Shown: one piece after another, positions 20,749-29,381 of the stretch
Layout: each line of letters opens with the position of its first letter
Position numbering within the stretch: position 1 is the stretch's first letter
Source: Nostoc sp. FACHB-892
GTDB lineage: Bacteria; Cyanobacteriota; Cyanobacteriia; Cyanobacteriales; Nostocaceae
NCBI RefSeq assembly: GCF_014698795.1
Contig: NZ_JACJTR010000007.1
Coordinates: 248,001-312,000 of the forward strand
DNA length: 64,000 nt
Direction: 5' to 3'
Position numbers and translations under genes: made by a program
The notes under the pieces: generated by a model
The model's input: only the letters and a program-made list of their open reading frames with translations
The model's database searches: none
What the model was told of the DNA's origin: nothing

Positions 20749-21837
20749 ATGAAGATGGGGCTGAGAGAGCGCTTATTTTTCTCCCATTTAGTAGTAATGA
20801 TTGTGGGGGTAGCTAGTCTGGTAAGCATCAGCAAAATCTCTTCCCCCCACTTGTTTATCTTGCATTTGGAACGATTAGAAAATCAGGGGTTCAACTTAAT
20901 CAATATTCGTACTAAATTGGTTACAGGATTTGAATTTGCTTGGCAGCGAAGCACTATTTGGTCAGTCTTAGTTGGTAGCACCGCAGCTGGAGGATTGAGT
21001 TACTGGGTGTCCAGACGAATTATGCAACGCTTGACGGAGATGGAACAAATCACCCAAAAATTTGCTGCTGGTCAGATGGATGCACGATTACCTCTGTCTG
21101 ACATTCCAGAACTTAATAGACTGGGTGCTAGTTTCAACCGGATGGCAGCCAGTTTAGAAGGAGTAGAAGCGCGGCGGCAAGAAGTGATTGGAGACATGAC
21201 CCACGAACTACGGACACCATTAACAGTTGTACGCGGTTACTTGGAAGAATTGGCTGATGGGGAAATTGAAGCTTCTCCTGAAATTTATCGGCGTTTAGCT
21301 AGAGAAACTAGACGGTTAGAGCGGTTGGTAAACGATTTGCAAGAGTTATCTAAGGCAGAAGCTGGTTATTTGCCAATTAATATACAACGGGTAAATCTGC
21401 GTTTGTTGTTAGAGTCATTAGTGGAGAAATTCACTGACCAGCTGTTGGAAGATGGGCCAGTTCTGGTATTGCAATGTCCATCTGTGCTGCCTCCTGTATT
21501 GGCAGATATTGACCGCACAGAACAGGTGTTGGTTAATTTGCTAGGTAATGCAGTGCGTTACACTAACGAAGGTTCAATTACCATTCGTGTTGGAACTGAA
21601 GCATCTCGACTCTGGATTGCGGTTATAGATACAGGCATTGGTATTGCTCCAGAAAATTTGCCCCATGTATTTGAACGCTTCTGGCGAGCTGACCAATCGC
21701 GCGATCGCCATTCGGGAGGTACTGGTATTGGCTTAACTATTTCCCGGCGTTTGATTGAACTACAAGGCGGTCAGATTCAGGTAGAAAGCGAGTTGGGAGT
21801 TGGCAGTACGTTTCGGTTTTTTCTGCCTTTGGCTTAA
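20749..21837 (+). CDS. membrane sensor histidine kinase, partner of the response regulator
   Basis: 362 residues: a short N-terminal hydrophobic helix (LVVMIVGVASLVSI), a brief extracytoplasmic segment, a second helix (WSVLVGSTAAGGLSYWV), a HAMP domain (RRIMQRLTEMEQITQKFAAG), then HisKA with phospho-acceptor His152 in MTHELRTPLTVV. The HATPase domain has the N box VNLLGNAVRYT, DTGIGI and GGTGIGL. The small sensor loop gives no ligand clue. It belongs to the operon with the OmpR-type regulator. Confidence 0.92.
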   Translation: MKMGLRERLFFSHLVVMIVGVASLVSISKISSPHLFILHLERLENQGFNLINIRTKLVTGFEFAWQRSTIWSVLVGSTAAGGLSYWVSRRIMQRLTEMEQITQKFAAGQMDARLPLSDIPELNRLGASFNRMAASLEGVEARRQEVIGDMTHELRTPLTVVRGYLEELADGEIEASPEIYRRLARETRRLERLVNDLQELSKAEAGYLPINIQRVNLRLLLESLVEKFTDQLLEDGPVLVLQCPSVLPPVLADIDRTEQVLVNLLGNAVRYTNEGSITIRVGTEASRLWIAVIDTGIGIAPENLPHVFERFWRADQSRDRHSGGTGIGLTISRRLIELQGGQIQVESELGVGSTFRFFLPLA

Positions 21838-22000
21838 GTTGAGTCAAAATCTGGAGATACAAGGGATTGACATAAGCTAGTCACGGTTGTGTCATACCTA
21901 ATTGCTAATTTGAAAGTGTTCAAAATCTTGTTTTTGAATAGATGCCAAGATTTTGGAATTGTATTAAATATGTTGATTTGGCATTTGAGTAGAATTCTGT

Positions 22001-22102
22001 ATGTCTCCTTTTGTTCTGGCTGCTTTTTTAGTTAGTTTACTCAGTGTTTCAGGTTATGCTGCGATCGCCTACCTGTTCCCTCAAAATCGTTCCCAAGACT
22101 GA
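22001..22102 (+). CDS. putative 33-residue single-helix membrane protein
   Basis: An ATG frame of 33 codons: MSPFVLAAFLVSLLSVSGYA, then AIAYLFPQNRSQD. It has one hydrophobic helix followed by a short polar tail, the layout of small photosynthetic or regulatory membrane subunits. I could not match it to known Psa, Psb, Pet or Ndh small subunits. No strong ribosome-binding site is visible. It ends 19 bp before the convergent O-methyltransferase stop. Confidence 0.35.
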   Translation: MSPFVLAAFLVSLLSVSGYAAIAYLFPQNRSQD

Positions 22103-22120
22103 GCAAATAACAATTTTTTG

Positions 22121-22801
22121 CTATTTTTGGTTTACTATTGCGATCGCAAAGCCGTCATATCCTTTGCTGCCCACAGTCTGGATCGCCGTAGCGCTGAGGC
22201 GTGGCTCAGAGGCAAGCTGTTCGTTGAAGCAACGCACCCCTTGAACATTAAGATCATTACTAGTGGCATCAACCACCGCTCCGTTACGCACAACATTATC
22301 GGCGATGATCAGGCTGCCGCGACGGGAAAGCTTGAGCGCCCATGTCAAATAATCTGGATTGTTTGGTTTATCTGCGTCAATAAAAATCAGGTCAAATATA
22401 TGACCCTCTGCGGCAATATCTGGCAGCGTAGAGAGTGCCTGTCCGAGGCGCAGGTCAACAATGTCGGATAGACCAGCGTGGGCGATGTTCGCGCGGGCGA
22501 CTTCGGCGTGCTTTGGGTTAGCTTCAAGCGTAATCAGACGGCCGTCGCTGGGTAACGCCCGTGCTAGCCAGATAGTACTGTAACCACCCAGCGTGCCAAT
22601 CTCCAGGATGGTTCGCGCCCCTTGGATTTGCGCCAACAGCAGCAGCAGTTTACCCTGGTTTGGTGAAACGTTATGCGGTGGCAGTCCGGCTGCGGCGCTG
22701 GTCTGGAGAGCTACATCCAGCACAGGATCGGGCGGCACAAGCAAATCAGTAAAGTAATCATCGACCGCAGTCCATTGTTCCTGAGTCATCTCATGTATCA
22801 A
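22121..22801 (-). CDS. O-methyltransferase, CCoAOMT-like class I SAM enzyme
   Basis: 226 residues. Motif I is ILEIGTLGGYSTIWLARAL, followed by RLITLEANPKHAEVARANI and FDLIFIDADKPNNPDYL, the metal-binding and SAM pattern of cation-dependent O-methyltransferases. NVVRNGAV after LIIADN also fits. The gene is visibly richer in G+C than its surroundings and uses GCG, CGC and GGC codons freely, suggesting horizontal transfer. The substrate is probably a catechol-like or secondary metabolite; no biosynthetic cluster is adjacent. It may be cargo of the same accessory patch as the CRISPR array and the AraC gene. Confidence 0.85.
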   Translation of the reverse strand: MIHEMTQEQWTAVDDYFTDLLVPPDPVLDVALQTSAAAGLPPHNVSPNQGKLLLLLAQIQGARTILEIGTLGGYSTIWLARALPSDGRLITLEANPKHAEVARANIAHAGLSDIVDLRLGQALSTLPDIAAEGHIFDLIFIDADKPNNPDYLTWALKLSRRGSLIIADNVVRNGAVVDATSNDLNVQGVRCFNEQLASEPRLSATAIQTVGSKGYDGFAIAIVNQK

Positions 22802-22887
22802 TCCGCAATAAAATAGTCGAGATTACGTGTCTGAAGTTGCTTCATTGGATAGTATTTTAACATTCATCTAGGAAATAAGATTTACGC

Positions 22888-23506
22888 GTTTCAATCCCTA
22901 ATAGGGATTTTAGGTAATTGCAATTCAGGATTATCATCAGGATTAGGCAAAGGATAAGTGTTTCAATCCCTAATAGGGATTTTAGGTAATTGCAATTGCT
23001 GGGTATATTGCATGGCTTTTGTGGGGTGGTGTTTCAATCCCTAATAGGGATTTTAGGTAATTGCAATTTTCCTCTCTTTCTGCTTCTGCTGTCAATCCCA
23101 AACCTAAGTTTCAATCCCTAATAGGGATTTTAGGTAATTGCAATGTATATTTCGTGCTTTTTTAATTGTTTTACAACGTTTCAATCCCTAATAGGGATTT
23201 TAGGTAATTGCAATCCTGCCTATTGCCTGGGTTATCCCATAGGTGATTTGTTTCAATCCCTAATAGGGATTTTAGGTAATTGCAATTCGGGGAATTAGAA
23301 CGGGCATTAGAAAAACGGCCCGGTTTCAATCCCTAATAGGGATTTTAGGTAATTGCAATGGCATTATTAGCGTCGGGGATTAATTCACTGATTTTGTTTC
23401 AATCCCTAATAGGGATTTTAGGTAATTGCAATTCCCCACTGGCGCATTCCAATAAGCAGTAGTGCAAGGGTTTCAATCCCTAATAGGGATTTTAGGTAAT
23501 TGCAAT
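22888..23506 (-). CRISPR. CRISPR array, 9 repeats and 8 spacers, no cas genes in the window
   Basis: Nine identical 37-nt repeats begin at 22888, 22960, 23031, 23108, 23178, 23250, 23323, 23396 and 23470. On the plus strand each starts GTTTCAATCCCTAATAGGGA and ends GGTAATTGCAAT. Spacers are 35, 34, 40, 33, 35, 36, 36 and 37 nt. Reversed, the repeat ends in ATTGAAAC, the 8-nt 5' handle of cyanobacterial type I and III crRNAs, so transcription is inferred on the minus strand with the leader on the right. A short CCCTA/TAGGG stem is inside. All repeats are intact, including the last ones, so the array is not visibly degenerating. Confidence 0.97.
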
Positions 23507-23821
23507 GGTTGCGCGAATGCAAAAATCATAACACGAGGAGTTCTTACTTGGCTAGAGGCAAATGGCTGAAAACTAGTCCCCATAAGGTGCGCGGATGGTT
23601 TAGAAATGCGAACATTCTCAAGTTATTGCATAGAGGGCAATTCAGCCATTTTTGTAGTCACTCCTTCTTGAACACCTACCTATCCGCGCATTCAGCGAAA
23701 AAACTAATCTGACGGGAAAGCTGCTTACTTAATAGATATCCTACTTAATTAGGCTAACTAACTTCAGAGCGATGCCTGGGTTAGGCTACGCCTACGCAAT
23801 ACCAGTACCTCATGATCAATC
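23507..23821 (-). promoter_or_regulatory. putative CRISPR leader side
   Basis: The non-coding flank on the inferred promoter side of the array. It holds a near-repeated ATCCGCGCA motif (minus strand near 23594; plus strand near 23682) and ends near an inverted pair around GCCATTT/AAATGGC. A 70-codon frame starting inside the last spacer side is not credible. A leader role is inferred from repeat orientation only. Confidence 0.4.
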
Positions 23822-24145
23822 TTACTTGCCAACGTCCTCAAAGTCTGTTATCGCACAAGCAAACTCCGTAAAAGCTGTTTTAATCAGAACCTCTTTCGTT
23901 CCCCTTTCTAGCGAAGAATTGCGTATGAGGTCTGTTAGTTCTATGAACAGCAGAGAAAACATAAAACGATCTTGGCGGTCAACTTGTTTCAAGCAAGACG
24001 ATATAAACTGATAAAGCTCTGTTTTTCTGGGCTTAGTTTGTTCTTCCCATATTTGTAACCCAAGCCGAAAAGTTCTCAAGCGGATTTCATTAGTGTTGAA
24101 GGACGCGTCTTTGTAGCGAACTGATACGCGTTGAGGTATATCCAT
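23822..24145 (-). CDS. hypothetical protein next to the CRISPR array
   Basis: 107 residues, soluble and mixed charge. The sequence starts MDIPQRVSVRYKDASFNTNE and is predicted mostly helical afterwards (LYQFISSCLKQVDRQDRFMF). No family is recognised, and it does not resemble Cas1, Cas2 or Cas6. It points the same way as the inferred crRNA transcript and lies 315 bp upstream of it. No clear ribosome-binding site is visible, so confidence is moderate. Confidence 0.45.
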   Translation of the reverse strand: MDIPQRVSVRYKDASFNTNEIRLRTFRLGLQIWEEQTKPRKTELYQFISSCLKQVDRQDRFMFSLLFIELTDLIRNSSLERGTKEVLIKTAFTEFACAITDFEDVGK

Positions 24146-24324
24146 GAGTTTTAGCTATACATATTCGATGTAAAGTAATTATTCACTTATATTTTCGTTT
24201 AACCGGAAAAATCTGATATTTTGCACCAATTCCAACAACTGCCATAGGTTAGAAATGAATGACTTGCATGGAAAATAAATAGTAGGGACCCACCATGTGT
24301 GAGGTTAAGGTAATTGCACATTTG

Positions 24325-24501
24325 TCAAGAGGGTGCAGGAAAAGGGGATAAATTCAGCCTGGAGACTGGCTTTCGGAGATATTTAACCACGCCTAAGTCT
24401 TGATTTTCTGGGGCTGCGAAATACTTAATCGGGTCATTTGCTTTGGCTTTTAAACGAGTAATAAAATGGACTTTTTGGTTAATAAGTTGTTGCAAGAAGT
24501 T
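24325..24501 (-). pseudogene. transposase remnant (IS4-like DDE type)
   Basis: An open frame without start: FLQQLINQKVHFITRLKAKA, then NDPIKYFAAPENQDLGVV, ending in TGA at 24325. The HFITRLKAKA strand resembles the region between catalytic residues in IS4-type transposases. Both ends are missing. It lies between the CRISPR-side gene and the AraC gene and marks the patch as a site of past insertions. Confidence 0.45.
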
Positions 24502-24552
24502 TCACCCTCTTTTTGCACCTAAAGGGATGCTCCCAATAAACCTGTCCAATTC

Positions 24553-25374
24553 TTATTGGCCTAAATTGCTACGCAGCTTGGCGATGTCACGATGCGGGGG
24601 AATACCAAATAGTTTTTTATATTCCCGGCTGAAATAAGACGCGTCATCGTAACCGACACGAAAGCTGGCGATCGCCACGTCCATGTTTTCGCCGAGCATC
24701 AGACGGCGCGCTTCCTGAAGCCGTATTTGTTTCTGGAATTGCAAGGGACTCATTGCCGTGACGGACTTAAAATGTTGGTGAAAGCCTGACACGCTCATAC
24801 CGATCTCGCGGGCTGTATCTTCGATTTTCAGCGGCTGATCAATGTTCTCGCGGATTTGCTTGACCACCCTGGAGATGCGCTGCGCGTCGCCTTCGGTAGT
24901 GATAAGCTGACCCAGGCGTGCGCTCTGTTTTCCCTTTAAAAGCCGGTAGATGATCTCGCGAATGATGAGCGGCGCGAGAAACTTCATTTCGTCCGGCGTG
25001 TCAAATAGTTTCACCAATTTGACGACCGCATCGAGTAAATCGGCATCAACCGGGCTGACATCCATCGCCTTGACTCCGGTACTGCTTTTTTTAGTTTCGA
25101 TGCCAGATTCAATCATCACTGCAGCAACAAGTGCCGGATCGAGGTCTATGCGAAGATTCAAATAAGGTTTTTCTTCGGACGCTTCGACGACATTACTCAT
25201 AATCGGCAAATCAAGCGTCGAGATTAAGTAATGACCAGAATCATAGTGAAATAATTCATCGTTCAAAAGCACATCCTTGCTGCCCTGTGCGATGACGCAG
25301 AAAGCGGGCTTTAATACGGATATCTGGCTCTCGGTCGGTTTCGACGATTGCGATTTCATGGAAGTTCTACGCAT
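24553..25374 (-). CDS. AraC family transcriptional regulator, probably 5'-truncated
   Basis: 273 residues. The N-terminal AraC_N-type sensor starts at FCVIAQGSKDVLLNDELFHY and GHYLISTLDLPI, and the C-terminal pair of helix-turn-helix motifs includes IGMSVSGFHQHFKSVTAMSP and RVGYDDASYFSREYKKLFG. Family members normally have about 25-30 residues more before the sensor core. Here the first residues run straight into a truncated SDR gene on the other strand, so the original 5' end was probably lost. The gene is richer in G+C than its neighbours. Such regulators often sit divergently beside an SDR gene, which fits the broken arrangement. Confidence 0.85.
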   Translation of the reverse strand: MRRTSMKSQSSKPTESQISVLKPAFCVIAQGSKDVLLNDELFHYDSGHYLISTLDLPIMSNVVEASEEKPYLNLRIDLDPALVAAVMIESGIETKKSSTGVKAMDVSPVDADLLDAVVKLVKLFDTPDEMKFLAPLIIREIIYRLLKGKQSARLGQLITTEGDAQRISRVVKQIRENIDQPLKIEDTAREIGMSVSGFHQHFKSVTAMSPLQFQKQIRLQEARRLMLGENMDVAIASFRVGYDDASYFSREYKKLFGIPPHRDIAKLRSNLGQ

Positions 25375-25612
25375 GGAGTCTGCTCAAGAGGGGACTAACA
25401 TTCGTACTGCGACAATTTATCCTGCTGCAATTAATACCCAGTTGTTAGAGCAGATTACCGACCAAGATGTGGCTGAAAAAATGACAGCGTTGTATAAGCA
25501 ATATGGCATCTCACCAGATCGAGTAGCCAATGTTGTAGCGTTTGCGATTGACCAGCCAGAAGATACAAACGTGAACGAATTTACGATTGGCCCAACCACG
25601 CAGCCTTGGTAA
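25358..25612 (+). pseudogene. 3' fragment of a short-chain dehydrogenase/reductase gene
   Basis: 84 codons matching only the C-terminal part of classical SDRs: MEVLRMESAQEGTNIRTATI, then YPAAINTQLLEQI and the tail VAFAIDQPEDTNVNEFTIGP. The Rossmann glycine motif and the YxxxK catalytic residues are missing. It overlaps the AraC start by 17 bases. A deletion that removed the shared promoter region and both 5' ends would explain the junction. Confidence 0.8.
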
Positions 25613-25764
25613 GGATAGTGCTGGTAGTTAGGCTGAGTGTGATCGCGGAAATATCTTTTCCCCTGTTTGGCTAAAACAGAGAAGTAAAAAGCTAAACCTT
25701 ATATTAATTTTCTTAACCTCTCATGGGTAGGGGCCCACAGGCGTGCGCCCTTACTATGATCAAT

Positions 25765-25944
25765 TTAGAGGATTCCCCAGAAATGGAGTAAGCCTTGACC
25801 AGAAAAAGCTTCAATCAAAATCGCAGATAGAAAACCAATCATTGCAAAACGACCATTCCAGTTTTCACTCTGAGGAGTGAAGCCAAAACGCACAGCATTA
25901 GGATCTTCTGAAACTATAGGCGCAGGATTCTTAAAACCTGTCAT
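25765..25944 (-). CDS. high-light-inducible (HLIP/CAB-domain) protein
   Basis: 59 residues from the ATG at 25944 with a GGAG site upstream; a longer in-frame extension lacks one. The single chlorophyll-binding helix has the motif [20 protein letters not shown], where the ExxNxR residues ligate chlorophyll and pair two helices. HLIPs protect photosystem assembly and quench excess light energy in the thylakoid membrane. The N-terminal part [17 protein letters not shown] is typical. Monocistronic. Confidence 0.92.
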   Translation of the reverse strand: MTGFKNPAPIVSEDPNAVRFGFTPQSENWNGRFAMIGFLSAILIEAFSGQGLLHFWGIL

Positions 25945-26140
25945 CAGTAAAACTCCAAAGTTCAAGTGTTGTAGCAGTTGTAACTGTCTGTAAAGTAATG
26001 TAACAGATGTTTGAAAAAATGCAACATTGATTGAATAAAGAAAATCTGAACACAAAATTACTTGACTAATGTTTTGGCAGCAGATTATATGGGAGCTAAT
26101 TTAGCTTTATGGCGATCGCAGTAATTAGTGAGTTAAACTG

Positions 26141-26459
26141 CGTTTGATTAAGAAAAATCGCATCATATTATACCTAAAAATTACTTAAATTTTTATGTCA
26201 GTAGCCTTGTTCTGACAACCCAAGTTTTACAACAATCTGAATGGAATCCACCAGTTATTGAGCAGCAACAAGAAGATTCTCTCCAAAGCCTTAGAGAAAT
26301 ATGGCGGCTGTATAGCGGTTCTCAGAGACGATACAACATTAAATCGCAAGGTGTAAACACGGCACGGAACTGCCGTGCCCTTACGGGTATACCTCACGGA
26401 AAAAAATTGGCTTGCAAAAGCCAATTTTCTAAAAATGAAAGCACAAATAGAAATAGATA
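26141..26459 (+). pseudogene. start-less open frame, possible gene remnant
   Basis: An open frame lacking any start codon reads YLNFYVSSLVLTTQVLQQSE, then WNPPVIEQQQEDSLQSLREI, before passing into intergenic repeat sequence (CGGCACGGAACTGCCGTGCC). The first 60 codons look protein-like, but no family is recognised. Confidence 0.3.
26403..26427. terminator. hairpin, possible bidirectional terminator
   Basis: AAATTGGCTT / AAGCCAATTT stem with a four-base loop, A-rich before and T-rich after. It could serve either strand; the nearest upstream gene on the minus strand is phoD, ending at 26524. Confidence 0.5.
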
Positions 26460-26523
26460 AACGCTGATGATTTGCCTATTTCTACCTGTGATTATCTGGT
26501 TTCAATACCTAGGAATTAAACGA

Positions 26524-28113
26524 TTAAGCTTGTTGTATTTCTGGACGACCATCTTCAACCACAAATGAAGCCCGTTTACTAATGGTGCCAGATGGGGTTG
26601 TGACGTTTGACATAACTAGATAATCTGTCTTCCAAGTTGTAGGAGTCAGGGCACAGCGAACATATCCCCGTTGACCGTTGAAAAACTTAATGTGTGGGTT
26701 ATCTGGTAAATAAGCTTCAACGGTGGGATTAGTATCTGCTCCATCTCCACCAGAGCTAATTGAGGAACAGACGAATTCACTACCAACGGTGGCGGATTGT
26801 GGGTTATCAAAGTTAGCCTTCAGGTTCATCGCCCAGTGGGAATGCACATCGCCTGCCAAGGATACTGGATTAGAAGGGCGGCGCTGTCCGAGGAAAGCCA
26901 TGAGGCGATCGCGCGAAGCCACATAACCATCCCATTTATCCATGCTGTAAGTTCCGCCAGGGCCTGGTGTCATGTCTCGTTGAGCAATAGGAACCTGCTG
27001 CGCTAAAACATTCCACTTGGAGTGTGAACTATTTAGACCATCGAATAACCAATCTTCCTGTGCCTTACCAGTAATTGTTGCATTCGGATCTAAATTTTCT
27101 GGGCAACGTTCTTTAGTGCCATCATCACAAGGCTGATCGGTGCGATATTGGCGGGTATCTAAGACATGGAAGGTGGCTAAGTTACCAAAGGAGAGCCGAC
27201 GGTAAAGTTGCATATCTGGGCCAACAGGACGCGAGAAGGGGCGCAGTGGCATATGTTCGTAGTAAGCCTGATAAGCAATAGCCCGCCGTTGGAGGAAAAT
27301 TGCCCGATCCTGATCTGGTTCGGTATCAACTTGGGAGATGGCGTTGGCGTAGTTGTTTTCTACTTCGTGGTCATCCCAAGTGACAATCCAGGGAAATGCT
27401 GCGTGAGCTGCTTGCAGATTGGTATCGGTTTTATAGAGGGCGTGACGGTTGCGGTAATCCTCTAAAGTAAAAATTTCTGTACCATTGTGTTGTCTGGGGC
27501 CATTGTTTGAGATTCCCCCTTCATAGATGTAATCACCAACATGCACTACTAAATCGAGGTCGTCCTGTGCTAAATATTTGTACGCGGTATAGAATCCCTG
27601 CTGATAGTTTTGGCAGGAGACTAGACCAAAATTAAATTTACTCAAATAGCTATTTGCTAGAGGCGCTGTCCGAGTACGACCAATAGGGCTAGCATCTTGG
27701 CCGACAAGAAACCGATACCAGTACCAAGTATCAGATTGCAATCCTTCTACCACAACTCGTACTGAGTGAGCTAGTTCTGGGGTTGCAAGTACCGTACCTC
27801 TGGAGACAATGCGCCTCATATCGGGATCAGTTGCTACTTCCCAACGAATTGGCACATTAAGAGGTGGCATTCCACCTCCGTTTAATGGTTCAGGAGCAAG
27901 ACGAGTCCAGATCACTACGCTGGTAGGATAGGGTTCACCCGACGCTACACCCAAGGTAAAAGGATAATTGGAAAATCTGCCTCTAGCAATCGCTCTTTGA
28001 GGAGAAAATTGATTAGCGATCGCTAAACCAGACAACGCTCCTGCCCCAATAATTAAGTTGCGTCGTTTCATTCGACTGTGCAGAAACTGCTCAAAATTCC
28101 GGTAATCTACCAT
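26524..28113 (-). CDS. phoD: PhoD-family alkaline phosphatase/phosphodiesterase, Tat-exported
   Basis: 529 residues. The N-terminus has a twin-arginine region (MKRRNLIIGAGALSGLAIAN at about residues 15-34). The PhoD-like N-terminal domain (FTLGVASGEPYPTSVVIWTR) and the metallophosphatase core follow: GLVSCQNYQQGFYTAYKYLA, LVVHVGDYIYE, WDDHEVENNYA and SLAGDVHSHW, which supply the metal ligands. PhoD releases phosphate from phosphomono- and diesters outside the cytoplasmic membrane and is usually induced by phosphate starvation. AGGAG six bases before the ATG supports this start. Confidence 0.93.
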   Translation of the reverse strand: MVDYRNFEQFLHSRMKRRNLIIGAGALSGLAIANQFSPQRAIARGRFSNYPFTLGVASGEPYPTSVVIWTRLAPEPLNGGGMPPLNVPIRWEVATDPDMRRIVSRGTVLATPELAHSVRVVVEGLQSDTWYWYRFLVGQDASPIGRTRTAPLANSYLSKFNFGLVSCQNYQQGFYTAYKYLAQDDLDLVVHVGDYIYEGGISNNGPRQHNGTEIFTLEDYRNRHALYKTDTNLQAAHAAFPWIVTWDDHEVENNYANAISQVDTEPDQDRAIFLQRRAIAYQAYYEHMPLRPFSRPVGPDMQLYRRLSFGNLATFHVLDTRQYRTDQPCDDGTKERCPENLDPNATITGKAQEDWLFDGLNSSHSKWNVLAQQVPIAQRDMTPGPGGTYSMDKWDGYVASRDRLMAFLGQRRPSNPVSLAGDVHSHWAMNLKANFDNPQSATVGSEFVCSSISSGGDGADTNPTVEAYLPDNPHIKFFNGQRGYVRCALTPTTWKTDYLVMSNVTTPSGTISKRASFVVEDGRPEIQQA

Positions 28114-28138
28114 TCTCTACTCCTGGGTAACAGGTAAC

Positions 28139-28195
28139 TTAAAGCACAGCAACAGCTAACACGAAGAAGGCAGGGTAATCGTAGGCAAACTTCAT
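28139..28195 (-). CDS. possible 18-residue hydrophobic peptide
   Basis: An ATG frame of 18 codons, MKFAYDYPAFFVLAVAVL, with an AGGGAA site upstream and transcribed toward phoD's upstream side. It could be a truncated small membrane protein or chance. Confidence 0.2.
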   Translation of the reverse strand: MKFAYDYPAFFVLAVAVL

Positions 28196-28329
28196 AATTA
28201 ATTCCCTTACCAAAATCAGGTTTTAATTCCCAATTTTTCTTTTATTATCAATGTGTTAGATGTTATGTTGCTACATAAAAGCCTACTAATAAGAGATTAA
28301 TCTTTGGCAAAGAAAGCGTTAATATCAAC

Positions 28330-28890
28330 TTAACCAAGCTTAGATTTTAAGCTTTTCATTGATGTTACTTTTCTCTTCATCATCCAGCCCAGGCTACAAG
28401 CAAACAAAGTGCCAACTAAGGGTGTAGGTTCAGGTACTTTTGTATAGGAAACTTTACCTAATATGGGTTGAGCATCTGGAGAAGTTCTAGAGAAGATTGT
28501 AAAATCCTCACCGATGATTTCGTAACTAATAGAACTGGAAGAATTAGATTTATCGTTGAATAGATAATCTAATGCAAAACTTGTTTCTCCTGTTAAAGAT
28601 GTGGTTGGAAAGACAAGAGGAAAATCTGGATATTTGTTATCATCTTGTTCAGTGTAAACGGTAGAATCACCGTCAAATTGGAAAGAGAGAGAATTAATGG
28701 TGGCTACGGGATTAACTTCATTACTGAAAGTTGAGTCATCAAAGCTAAAAAAACCATTTCCTTTACTTTCCATGCTCTCAACTGTGAAAGCGTAATTAAT
28801 AATTGCAGCAGATACAGATTTTGAATCTACACTAATAAGGCCTAAGGTAAGACTAGCAGCAGCAAGAACTAATTGGGGAACCAATTTCAT
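28330..28890 (-). CDS. PEP-CTERM sorted exoprotein
   Basis: 186 residues from the ATG at 28890 (AGGA eight bases upstream). It has a signal peptide (KLVPQLVLAAASLTLGLISV, cleavage near SVSAA) and a C-terminal PEP-CTERM sorting signal: VPEPTPLVG, a hydrophobic helix, and a basic end MKRKV. The body is Ser/Asp-rich and of unknown function. PEP-CTERM proteins are processed by an exosortase, usually in exopolysaccharide-producing bacteria. No exosortase gene lies in this window. Confidence 0.85.
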   Translation of the reverse strand: MKLVPQLVLAAASLTLGLISVDSKSVSAAIINYAFTVESMESKGNGFFSFDDSTFSNEVNPVATINSLSFQFDGDSTVYTEQDDNKYPDFPLVFPTTSLTGETSFALDYLFNDKSNSSSSISYEIIGEDFTIFSRTSPDAQPILGKVSYTKVPEPTPLVGTLFACSLGWMMKRKVTSMKSLKSKLG

Positions 28891-29180
28891 CTCAGTTTTC
28901 CTCACCATAAACTTCTGTAACCAATGCACACTTCAAAGTAGAGAAATAATTTGTTTAGAAATTACTTCTTTCTTAAATTAGTATTTATCACTGATTAGAA
29001 AATTGATCTAAATCAATGATTTTCCATTTTTTAAGAACAATAAACAAGTTTCCAATTAATTGGAATCGTCCTCATTTTAAAGTTAGGAGTTTAAGCAGAC
29101 TTTAATTAAAGGTAAAATTGAAGAATAATGCAGAATTCGGAATCAATTAGAATTCAAACCCGCCACTACAAAACTTGACT

Positions 29181-29207
29181 ACCAAATTTTCAATTTGGTG
29201 GGGGTTT
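29181..29207 (+). terminator. hairpin with T-rich 3' side
   Basis: ACCAAATT / AATTTGGT stem with a three-base loop, followed by GGGGGTTTT. No plus-strand gene ends nearby, so its partner is unclear. The rest of 28891-29381 shows nothing coding. Confidence 0.4.
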
Positions 29208-29381
29208 TAAGTGGTACATAACAATTTCCATGTGTCCCACGTTTATATGGAAATTGCTATGTATATATTGGCTTTTAAAACATCCTCCAAAAGTATTAAT
29301 TACGGAACATAATCTATTACCAACGAAGGCAGGAGGCAAAGGGCAGTTCTTACTGGAGGAAAGCTGGCCATCGTACTTTCT

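Noticed and set aside
23822-24145. Idea that the CRISPR-side gene is a cas gene
   Set aside because: At 107 residues it shows none of the Cas1, Cas2 or Cas6 motifs, so it is left as hypothetical.
26227-26424. 65-codon minus-strand frame
   Set aside because: It covers an intergenic repeat and a terminator-like hairpin; the plus-strand remnant explains the coding-like signal better.
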